Notes under the pieces: model-generated | The model's input: only the letters and a program-made list of their open reading frames with translations | Told to the model about the DNA's origin: nothing | Databases searched by the model: none | Made by a program: the position numbers and the translations under genes | Source: an uncultured Sphingomonas sp. | GTDB lineage: Bacteria > Pseudomonadota > Alphaproteobacteria > Sphingomonadales > Sphingomonadaceae | Reading direction: 5' to 3' | DNA length: 5,480 bases | Assembly: GCA_946482655.1 (NCBI GenBank) | Contig: CAMLSA010000149.1 | Span: 1 to 5,480, forward strand | Shown here: positions 1 to 5,386 of the stretch, in pieces | How the letters are laid out: each line of letters starts with the position of its first letter | Numbering within the stretch: position 1 is the first letter of the stretch

Positions 1-1516
1 CATCCGTCGCCAAGCCGCCATTGGTGCCGATATCGCCGGGATAGATGGGCATGGCGTAATAGGGCGCGACGGTCAGCGGCCGCAGGCACGGATTGGGGCC
101 GTTGCGGAGGTCGCCATACATCTTGTCATAGGTCGCCTCGCCGCGATGAAATTGCGGGTCCTCGCCTTTAGCGGCGTGCGTGTTGAACCGTGCGATGGTC
201 GCCGAAAGCACCGCCGGATCCATGCCGATCGCCCTAGCCAGCTCTTCGATCGATCGCCCCTTCTTCAGGATCGATCTAACGCCCTTTTTGTGAAGAAATG
301 ACGGTATTCCCGGATAGAGCGGACCCATGGGCAATTTTCGCCGATATTCAGCATCGAAGATCATCCAACCCGGCTTGGCGTCACCATATTCGGCCTGACG
401 CCGCGCCATGGCCTGCCCCACCACATGGTAGGAGCCAGCTTCATTCAGATAGCGCTCACCCGTCTGGTTGATCATGATGCAGCCGGGCAGCGCACGTTCG
501 GCGGTGGAGAGGCGCCCGCGATCTTCTCCCGGTACATGAAACACCGGGGCCGCCCAGGTCGAATGCAGGTTCATCGCCGCCGCGCCGATCGCCTGTCCCG
601 CCAGGATCGTGTCGCCGGTATTGCTGCTGACGCCGCCCGAATAGGCTGCATCGGGGTAAAGCGGCATATGCGCCTGCCGCATCGCCTGATTTTTATCGAA
701 GCCCCCTCCGGCCAGCACCACGCCCTTACGCACGCCGATGCGGTAGGGCTTGCCGCCTTTTTCCACCACGGCGCCTGTCACGCGGTCCTTATCGCGCACC
801 AATTCCTTGAGCGGTGCTTCGAGCCACAAGGGCACGCCGAGTGCGTTGAGCTTCAGGCGCAGCCCGCCGACCAGCGCATTACCCAGGGTCAATCGTCGAT
901 CCTTACGCGATGTCAGGCGGAAGGGGAGGTCCAGCCAGTATCGCGACATGAGGACCGCCAGTGTCCTGCGCCAGCCCTTTGCCTTGAAGAGCAGTTGATG
1001 CGTCTCTTCGAAACTCCAGTTGAGATAGCCAAACAGGCTCGCTGCGGGCGATGCGAACCGCATCGTCCGGACGTCCGCGCCCAATGACTTGCCGTCGATT
1101 GAGTCGGGCATATGCGTCCGGTATCCGGCGGGCGAGCCGCCGGGATTTTCGGCGTGGTAATCGGGATAAGGCATTGCCGCATACCGTATCTGCGTATGGT
1201 CCATCAGCCATCGCAACATCGGTGCGGCATGAGTGATATAGGCGCGAATATTCGCGTCAGGAACATTGTCGGCAGACAGCCCGCGAATATAGCGGAAAGC
1301 GTCTTCCAGATTATCCTCGAACCCTGCTGCGCGGGCTGGATCACTGCCCGGAATCCAGATGCCGCCACCCGACGTTGCCGACGTGCCGCCCCAGAGCGAC
1401 GCTTTCTCAACAATCAGAACATCCGCCCCGTTACTCGCCGCGACCAAGGCCGACATCAGCCCTCCCGCTCCCGACCCGACGACCAGCGTATCGACTTCCC
1501 TGTCCCAGTTGCTCAT
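1..1516 (-). CDS. KstD-like FAD-binding dehydrogenase (3-ketosteroid delta1-dehydrogenase family), 3' end outside window
   Basis: The minus strand is open from an ATG at 1516 to the left edge, giving 505 codons without a stop. Residues 9-19 (DTLVVGSGAGG) form the FAD-binding Rossmann turn, VEK at 36-38 supplies the acidic ribose ligand (Glu37), and GGTSATSGGGIW at 43-54 is the flavin loop typical of KstD and fumarate-reductase-like flavoproteins. VVLAGGGFDKN (266-276), a TGDTILAG segment (300-307) and PYYAMPIYPGDIGTNGG (485-501) follow in the order seen in KstD proteins. Family members insert a 1,2 double bond into the A ring of 3-ketosteroids, passing electrons from FAD to an external acceptor. 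The family's C-terminal YPGPG catalytic motif would lie just past the left edge, so catalysis cannot be checked; by comparison 35-60 residues are missing. The ribosome site is weak (GGA about 5 nt before ATG). No signal peptide is visible. Family assignment is firm; a steroid substrate is inference, since paralogues act on other cyclic ketones. Confidence 0.88.
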   Translation of the reverse strand, partial: MSNWDREVDTLVVGSGAGGLMSALVAASNGADVLIVEKASLWGGTSATSGGGIWIPGSDPARAAGFEDNLEDAFRYIRGLSADNVPDANIRAYITHAAPMLRWLMDHTQIRYAAMPYPDYHAENPGGSPAGYRTHMPDSIDGKSLGADVRTMRFASPAASLFGYLNWSFEETHQLLFKAKGWRRTLAVLMSRYWLDLPFRLTSRKDRRLTLGNALVGGLRLKLNALGVPLWLEAPLKELVRDKDRVTGAVVEKGGKPYRIGVRKGVVLAGGGFDKNQAMRQAHMPLYPDAAYSGGVSSNTGDTILAGQAIGAAAMNLHSTWAAPVFHVPGEDRGRLSTAERALPGCIMINQTGERYLNEAGSYHVVGQAMARRQAEYGDAKPGWMIFDAEYRRKLPMGPLYPGIPSFLHKKGVRSILKKGRSIEELARAIGMDPAVLSATIARFNTHAAKGEDPQFHRGEATYDKMYGDLRNGPNPCLRPLTVAPYYAMPIYPGDIGTNGGLATD

Positions 1517-1614
1517 GTTCGTCCGTTCCAAATTCCTGTTTATCGCAGGGCGCTTACGATGCAGACCGTCGCTGACGTTTGAAGGTTCGTGATGACATTT
1601 TTGGTCATGCCGCT
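1517..1614. other. 98-bp gap between the GMC gene and the KstD-like gene
   Basis: This spacer separates two minus-strand genes. I see no convincing coding sequence, no strong terminator and no clear sigma-70 promoter in it. The only structure is the short dyad ATGAC-N7-GTCAT at 1592-1608, starting seven bases after the GMC stop codon. With no terminator, read-through from the GMC gene into the KstD-like gene is plausible, although a spacer of this size could also hold a promoter of its own. Confidence 0.5.
1592..1608. repeat. Short dyad ATGAC-N7-GTCAT after the GMC stop codon
   Basis: The two 5-bp arms (1592-1596 and 1604-1608) are exact inverted repeats around an AT-rich 7-nt centre. The stem is too short and AT-rich for a convincing intrinsic terminator. 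It could be a small operator for the downstream KstD-like gene, whose start is about 76 bp further along the minus strand. It may also be chance. Confidence 0.3.
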
Positions 1615-3249
1615 TCAGCGGTGGACTGCGACCGGCGTGGTGCTTTTGGGGGCGGCCGGAGCGAGTGGCGGCAGACCCCGGATCATGTCCGCTGCCTTTT
1701 CGGCGATCATGATCGTGGGCGCGTTGGTGTTGCCGCTGACTACTTTTGGCATCACGGAAGCATCAACGATCCGCAACCCTTCGATCCCATGGACGCGCAG
1801 TTGCGGGTCGACCACGGCCATCTCGCCTACGCCCATCGGGCAAGAGCAGGCGCCGTGATTGTCGGCCTGGATCGTCGCGCGCAGATATGAATCGATCTCC
1901 TCATCGGTGCGCAACGCCTGTCCGGGAAAAGCCTCTTCGCCAAGGTAGCGGCCATAAGCAGGCTGATCGAATATCTCGCGGGCAATTCGCACTGCGGCCC
2001 TTGCCCGGCGTCTGTCGGATTCTTCCGCGAAATAGTTCGGATCGACCAACACGGAATCCGCAGGATCGGCCGAGCGAAGTTTGATCGTACCCCGGCTGTC
2101 CACCCGTGCCAGCGCCATGCGGTTCATGGCGCCATGTTCCTTGAACATCCGCCCATCGACTGGATTGACCAACAAGGGCACGAACTGGAATTTCAGGTCG
2201 GGCGGCGCCTGCTCCTCGGGCAATGCGCGAACCGCCGCCGTAGCCTCGACCGGCCCTTCGGCAAGCGGACCCGCACCCGTGAGCGCAAAGCGCCCCAAAG
2301 CCTTCAGCCCGGCAATAGGAGAGAAATATTTATAGGCGGAATCCGGGGTCGGCGACTTGCACTGCACGGAAAACCCGAGATGATCCTGGAATCCCTGCCC
2401 CACCCCCTTAAGGTCCACCCGAACCGGAATAGCATGTTCGGCGAGATGATCCGCATCGCCGATGCCCGATAGCATCAACAGCTGGGGCGTGTTGTAGACG
2501 CCGTTGGACACAATGATTTCCGCGCCAAACGCCGTTTTCGTCTGGTTTCCCTGACGATATTCAACGCCTGTCGCTCGCGTACCCTGGAACAGCAGGCGGT
2601 TGGCGAAGGCGCCGGTCACAATCTCCAGGTTGGGCCGCGATCTGGCTTCCCGCAGGTACGTCGCCGCCGTGCTCATGCGGCGGGCGCCTGCGATGGTGAG
2701 GTCGGTCGGACCTACGCCCTCGCGGCTAGGGCCGTTGATATCCTCATTGTAGGGAAGACCGGCCTGCGTCGCCGCCTCCACCCAGGCTTTCGCCATCGGG
2801 TTGTTGATCCGGGACCGCGACACACGAAGTGGTCCGTCCCCTCCATGATAGTCGCTCGCACCGAGTTGATGACATTCCGCCCGTTGGAAATAGGGTAGGA
2901 CGTCCCGGTAACCCCAACCTGGATTGCCAATATCTTCCCAATGATCATAGTCTTTTGCTGAACCACGGCAATATATCATGCCGTTAATCGAGCTTGATCC
3001 ACCCAGAACCTTGCCCCGCCAGTCGTGGATTATTCGATTATTGAGATACTTCTGCGGAACTGTCTCATAGATCCAGCTGTACATGCGACGCTGCATCATG
3101 AAAAACATCGCGCCGGGCAGATGCAGGAACATACTGGAATCGCGCGGCCCCGCTTCGAGCAGCAGCACCCGGGCCGCACCGTCTTCAGAAAGGCGGCTAG
3201 CCAGTACGCAGCCCGCCGAGCCCGCGCCAACGATGATGTAATCGTACAT
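1615..3249 (-). CDS. GMC-family FAD-dependent alcohol/choline dehydrogenase-like oxidoreductase
   Basis: This complete 544-residue protein has the usual GMC length. It starts with MYDYIIVGAGSAGCVLASRL, the FAD dinucleotide fold (Gly8, Gly10, Gly13), with the ribose-binding acid at Glu32 in LLLEAG. GKVLGGSSSINGM (79-91) is GMC signature 1, and GVYNTPQLLMLSGIG (250-264) corresponds to signature 2. The catalytic pair would be His465 in NHGACSCPMG (464-473) and Asn509 in SGNTNAP (505-511). The overall pattern resembles the membrane-associated alcohol dehydrogenase AlkJ, choline dehydrogenase and the polyethylene-glycol dehydrogenases of sphingomonads. Such enzymes oxidise primary or secondary alcohols and usually pass electrons to a quinone or cytochrome rather than to NAD. 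No signal peptide or transmembrane helix is evident; the last 20 residues are a Pro/Ala-rich tail. The start is supported by GGGAG at 3257-3261, seven bases upstream. It lies upstream of the KstD-like gene on the same strand, suggesting alcohol oxidation and ring desaturation are expressed together. The substrate is unknown. Confidence 0.95.
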   Translation of the reverse strand: MYDYIIVGAGSAGCVLASRLSEDGAARVLLLEAGPRDSSMFLHLPGAMFFMMQRRMYSWIYETVPQKYLNNRIIHDWRGKVLGGSSSINGMIYCRGSAKDYDHWEDIGNPGWGYRDVLPYFQRAECHQLGASDYHGGDGPLRVSRSRINNPMAKAWVEAATQAGLPYNEDINGPSREGVGPTDLTIAGARRMSTAATYLREARSRPNLEIVTGAFANRLLFQGTRATGVEYRQGNQTKTAFGAEIIVSNGVYNTPQLLMLSGIGDADHLAEHAIPVRVDLKGVGQGFQDHLGFSVQCKSPTPDSAYKYFSPIAGLKALGRFALTGAGPLAEGPVEATAAVRALPEEQAPPDLKFQFVPLLVNPVDGRMFKEHGAMNRMALARVDSRGTIKLRSADPADSVLVDPNYFAEESDRRRARAAVRIAREIFDQPAYGRYLGEEAFPGQALRTDEEIDSYLRATIQADNHGACSCPMGVGEMAVVDPQLRVHGIEGLRIVDASVMPKVVSGNTNAPTIMIAEKAADMIRGLPPLAPAAPKSTTPVAVHR

Positions 3250-3256
3250 ATGCCCG

Positions 3257-3261
3257 CTCCC
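3257..3261 (-). promoter_or_regulatory. Ribosome binding site of the GMC gene (GGGAG)
   Basis: GGGAG on the minus strand lies seven bases before the ATG at 3249. This fixes the GMC start, which also places the FAD-binding motif at the expected N-terminal position. Confidence 0.75.
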
Positions 3262-3265
3262 AAAG

Positions 3266-3280
3266 TTCCGCTATGCGGAA
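3266..3280. promoter_or_regulatory. Perfect 15-bp palindrome TTCCGC-TAT-GCGGAA, candidate repressor operator
   Basis: Two exact 6-bp arms flank a 3-bp centre, starting 17 bp upstream of the GMC start codon and about 5 bp downstream of a CATAAT hexamer on the same strand. A dyad with this spacing next to a candidate -10 element is what a dimeric repressor covering the transcription start would bind. The short, closely spaced arms recall operators reported for IclR-family regulators of catabolic genes, but that family assignment is only a guess. No regulator gene is present in the window. Confidence 0.5.
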
Positions 3281-3312
3281 TATGATTATGGAAAAAGAGA
3301 TACACCGGAGTC

Positions 3313-3354
3313 GGGACAAATTGCACTCATTGTTTTCATGAGGAATTTCGTCCC
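3313..3354. repeat. 42-nt nested imperfect inverted repeat (hairpin or operator)
   Basis: Three arms pair in nested order: GGGAC (3313-3317) with GTCCC (3350-3354), AAATT (3318-3322) with AATTT (3344-3348), and CTCAT (3326-3330) with ATGAG (3338-3342). That makes 15 base pairs with one bulged C (3349), a small 3x1 internal loop and a 7-nt apical loop. It sits mid-way in the divergent region. It could be a leader hairpin for either gene, or an extended binding site for one or two dimeric regulators. Confidence 0.45.
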
Positions 3355-3458
3355 ATCCGATCGCATGAGCCGCAGATCACGTCCGCCTGTGCGATCTCAC
3401 GAAGAGGGACGAGTTGGGACGCCGGCGCCTTGCGGAACTCAGGGGCGATCGTAGATCA

Positions 3459-3467
3459 AGGGAGGAA
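3459..3467 (+). promoter_or_regulatory. Ribosome binding site deciding the SDR start (AGGGAGGAA)
   Basis: The purine-rich stretch containing GGGAGG (3460-3465) lies eight bases before the ATG at 3474. It selects this ATG over the in-frame TTG at 3414, which would add 20 charged residues in front of the Rossmann fold, and over the out-of-frame ATG at 3469. Confidence 0.8.
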
Positions 3468-3473
3468 TATGAT

Positions 3474-4196
3474 ATGATCCGGGACAAACATGTGATCGTG
3501 ATTTCGGGCAGTTCCGGCATCGGGCTCGAAGTGGCTCGGCAAGCTGCCGAGCGCGGCGCCAGGGTTACGATCACGGGCCGTAGTGCCGAACGATTGGAGT
3601 CGGCGGCGGCTTCTATGTCCCAGAATGTCGCCACTGCCGCGTTCGACGCGACCGATCGCGCCGGTCTTGACCGCTTCTTCGGGGGATTTGGCCCCGTCGA
3701 TCATCTTGTCTCCTGCTTCGGCGATACCGAATTTGGCGGCTTCCTGGATCTGGATGAACAACGCGCGCGCGAAGTGGTTGAGAATAAATTTTGGGCGCAA
3801 CTTTTCATCGTTCGGGCCGCCCGGAAGTACATTGCTCGAGATGGCTCGATCGTGTTGACCGCCGGCACCGCCTTCGATCGTGCTGTCGTTCCCTATGCAA
3901 CCGCGTTCAGCGTGGTGGGCAACACGATGCTCGAAGTGCTCGTCAAGGGCCTCTCGGCAGAGCTTGCTCCGATCCGTGTGAATCTGGTCGCGCCAACGCT
4001 GACCAACACAGCCCTGTTCGACGGCATGACGCCGGAGGCGCGTCGCAAACTTTTCGAAGACTTCGCGCCCAAGCTGCCGATCATGCGCGTTCCCGAGCCG
4101 CATGAAGTGGCGCGCAGCTACATCCACCTCATGGAAAGCGGCCTCGTCAACGGCGACCGTATCCGTCCCGATGGAGGCCCGATGCTGGCCCCCTGA
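3474..4196 (+). CDS. Atypical short-chain dehydrogenase/reductase lacking the YxxxK motif
   Basis: The 240-residue protein has the length and fold order of a classical SDR. VIVISGSSGIG (7-17) is the nucleotide-binding glycine motif with Ser replacing the usual Thr. TGRS (34-37) after strand 2 puts Arg36 where NADP(H)-preferring SDRs carry a basic residue, and Asp58 fits the adenine-contact position. Asn104 matches the Asn of the SDR tetrad, and ELAPIRVNLVAP (163-174) is the conserved strand-6 region. The NNAG motif is replaced by SCFGD (80-84). Most strikingly, Tyr-x-x-x-Lys is replaced by FSVVG (145-149), and the catalytic Ser region reads TAGT (129-132). Related SDRs with this degenerate centre and an intact ELAPIRVN segment are known as a subgroup, mostly of unknown function. 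Tyr141 is nearby but out of register. It may use different chemistry, or bind NADP(H) without classical catalysis. It is transcribed away from the GMC gene and converges on the zinc alcohol dehydrogenase. Confidence 0.92.
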   Translation: MIRDKHVIVISGSSGIGLEVARQAAERGARVTITGRSAERLESAAASMSQNVATAAFDATDRAGLDRFFGGFGPVDHLVSCFGDTEFGGFLDLDEQRAREVVENKFWAQLFIVRAARKYIARDGSIVLTAGTAFDRAVVPYATAFSVVGNTMLEVLVKGLSAELAPIRVNLVAPTLTNTALFDGMTPEARRKLFEDFAPKLPIMRVPEPHEVARSYIHLMESGLVNGDRIRPDGGPMLAP

Positions 4197-4211
4197 GCGA
4201 TCCGAACCACG

Positions 4212-4244
4212 GCCGCACAGGTCCCCTCAGGAGAACTGTGCGGC
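4212..4244. terminator. Hairpin between convergent genes, possible bidirectional terminator
   Basis: GCCGCACAG (4212-4220) and CTGTGCGGC (4236-4244) are perfect 9-bp inverted repeats with a 15-nt loop, lying between the SDR stop (4196) and the alcohol dehydrogenase stop (4256). The position suits a shared terminator for both strands. Neither side carries a T-tract, so it may act as a 3'-end stabilising hairpin or work with Rho. Confidence 0.55.
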
Positions 4245-4255
4245 GTCGATATGCT

Positions 4256-5305
4256 CTAATCCCAGATGCCGGGTTGCACGACCGCTCGTCCGCGCAGTTC
4301 GCCCCGCTCCATCTTGCCATAAGCCTCTGCGGCCTGGCTGAACGTGAATAGTTCCACATCGATCCTGATCTTGCCCTGCTCGGCAAGTGTGATTGCCGCG
4401 AGCGTGTCGGATCGGGAACCGCCCATGAAGGTGAAAATCTCGGCCTCGCGCGGAAGTGTCGTCAACAACGGCGTGCGGAGCACTCCATCCCCCGCGCCGA
4501 TGAGGGCAAAGCTGCCGCACCAGCGGGTCAGCTTGAGCCCGGTTGCGATCGATTGGTCGTTACCGACAAAGTCGAGGACAGCCTCGGCTCCATAGCCCTG
4601 CGTGAGATCGCGAACGGCCTCGATTGTCCGATCATCGAGGGCCTCGAAGCAATGGTCGGCGCCCAGTTCCATGGCGTATGCGCGGCGCGCGGGGCTGGTG
4701 TCGATGACGATGACCCGCGTCGGGCTGAGGACTTTCAGATATTGAACGGCTAGTGAGCCCAATCCACCGGCACCAATGACAATGGCGGTCGAACCCGGCT
4801 CGAGCTTGGGTAGCACGCGCTTGACCGCATGGTAGGACGTGCACCCCGCATCGGTGACCGGTCCCGCGATCACCGGATCCAGCCTATCAAGCTTGATAAG
4901 CTCCTGCGCCCGAGCGACGAGGACATAGGGTGCCATACCCCCGTCACGACCGTAGCCGCGCCCTGCTATATTCTGGACGCATGCATTGTCATGGCCGCGC
5001 AGGCAATTGGGGCAGGTGCCGTCCGAGCTAGCGGACAGCACGACGACCGGATCACCTTCGGAAAAGCCGGACACATCTGAACCCAGCGCCGCCACCCAGC
5101 CGCCAATCTCATGGCCAAGGGTGAAAGGGACTTGCCAGCCGGGCACCGGATCCATGTGCATCATCACGATATCGGAATGGCAAAGCCCATTTCCCGCTAC
5201 CTTGACGAGAACCTGTCCGGCGGCTGGACGGGGAACAGGCATCTCCTCATATCGAGTGCTCTGGTGCCAACCGGGCAGGCGATAGGCCATCATCGTCGCG
5301 TCCAT
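4256..5305 (-). CDS. Zinc-dependent NAD alcohol dehydrogenase (MDR superfamily, ADH-A-like)
   Basis: The 349-residue product is a medium-chain zinc alcohol dehydrogenase. Numbered from the ATG at 5305, the catalytic zinc ligands are Cys42 (GLCHSD), His65-Glu66 (GHEIGG) and Asp152 (TDAGCTSYH). The cofactor fold carries GAGGLG (178-183), and Asp202 at the end of the second strand points to NAD. The structural zinc lobe reads D95-x2-C98-x2-C101-x7-C109, with Asp in place of the first of four Cys. The whole protein resembles Rhodococcus ruber ADH-A, which interconverts secondary alcohols and ketones. I chose the ATG at 5305 because GAGGT lies five bases before it. An in-frame ATG at 5317 would add four residues but has no ribosome site. 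The stop converges with the plus-strand SDR. The 81 bp to the upstream SDR fragment would allow co-transcription. The likely role is cytoplasmic oxidation of an alcohol intermediate; the exact substrate is unknown. Confidence 0.95.
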   Translation of the reverse strand: MDATMMAYRLPGWHQSTRYEEMPVPRPAAGQVLVKVAGNGLCHSDIVMMHMDPVPGWQVPFTLGHEIGGWVAALGSDVSGFSEGDPVVVLSASSDGTCPNCLRGHDNACVQNIAGRGYGRDGGMAPYVLVARAQELIKLDRLDPVIAGPVTDAGCTSYHAVKRVLPKLEPGSTAIVIGAGGLGSLAVQYLKVLSPTRVIVIDTSPARRAYAMELGADHCFEALDDRTIEAVRDLTQGYGAEAVLDFVGNDQSIATGLKLTRWCGSFALIGAGDGVLRTPLLTTLPREAEIFTFMGGSRSDTLAAITLAEQGKIRIDVELFTFSQAAEAYGKMERGELRGRAVVQPGIWD

Positions 5306-5310
5306 AATAT

Positions 5311-5315
5311 ACCTC
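5311..5315 (-). promoter_or_regulatory. Ribosome binding site deciding the alcohol dehydrogenase start (GAGGT)
   Basis: GAGGT on the minus strand lies five bases before the ATG at 5305. It overlaps the alternative ATG at 5317, which has no ribosome site upstream, so the shorter protein is preferred. Confidence 0.65.
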
Positions 5316-5331
5316 ATTTGTCGTTCACGAG

Positions 5332-5352
5332 CGCGCCAAGGCGGGCGGCGCG
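5332..5352. repeat. GC-rich inverted repeat between the SDR fragment and the alcohol dehydrogenase
   Basis: CGCGCC (5332-5337) and GGCGCG (5347-5352) are exact 6-bp arms around a 9-nt loop, in the 81-bp gap upstream of the alcohol dehydrogenase. No T-tract follows on the minus strand. It might attenuate or stabilise a joint transcript; given the high GC content it may also be chance. Confidence 0.25.
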
Positions 5353-5386
5353 TGGAGGTCGGTTGGGAAAGATCGAGCGGGGAGGC

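Larger units (their letters stand above)
3250..3473. promoter_or_regulatory. Divergent intergenic control region between the GMC and SDR genes
   Basis: These 224 bp separate the divergent starts of the minus-strand GMC gene and the plus-strand SDR, so promoters for both should lie here. It contains a perfect palindrome (3266-3280), a CATAAT hexamer on the minus strand (3290-3285) that could be the GMC -10 element, a nested hairpin (3313-3354), a 7-bp inverted repeat GATCGCA/TGCGATC (3359-3365 and 3390-3396), and several copies of GGGAC. No well-matched -35/-10 pair stands out, which may mean activator-dependent promoters. No small gene is supported here. Confidence 0.65.

Noticed and set aside
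425..1087. Plus-strand open frame of 220 codons
   Set aside because: It lies antisense inside the KstD-like gene, whose minus-strand translation shows clear FAD-binding and KstD motifs. The plus-strand product has no recognisable domain and is a GC-rich shadow.
3321..3349. TTGCAC-17 nt-AATTTC as a plus-strand sigma-70 promoter for the SDR
   Set aside because: The spacing is right, but only about half or fewer of the bases match each consensus hexamer, so it is no better than chance.
3414..3473. Longer N-terminus for the SDR from a TTG codon at 3414
   Set aside because: The extra 20 residues are charged and precede the point where SDR folds normally start, and the strong GGGAGG site is placed for the ATG at 3474.
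3456..4127. Minus-strand open frame of 223 codons
   Set aside because: It is antisense to the SDR gene, which has a strong ribosome site and recognisable SDR motifs. The antisense product resembles nothing I know.
5306..5317. ATG at 5317 as start of the zinc alcohol dehydrogenase
   Set aside because: It has no ribosome site upstream, and the GAGGT that would serve the ATG at 5305 overlaps it. It remains possible but less likely.
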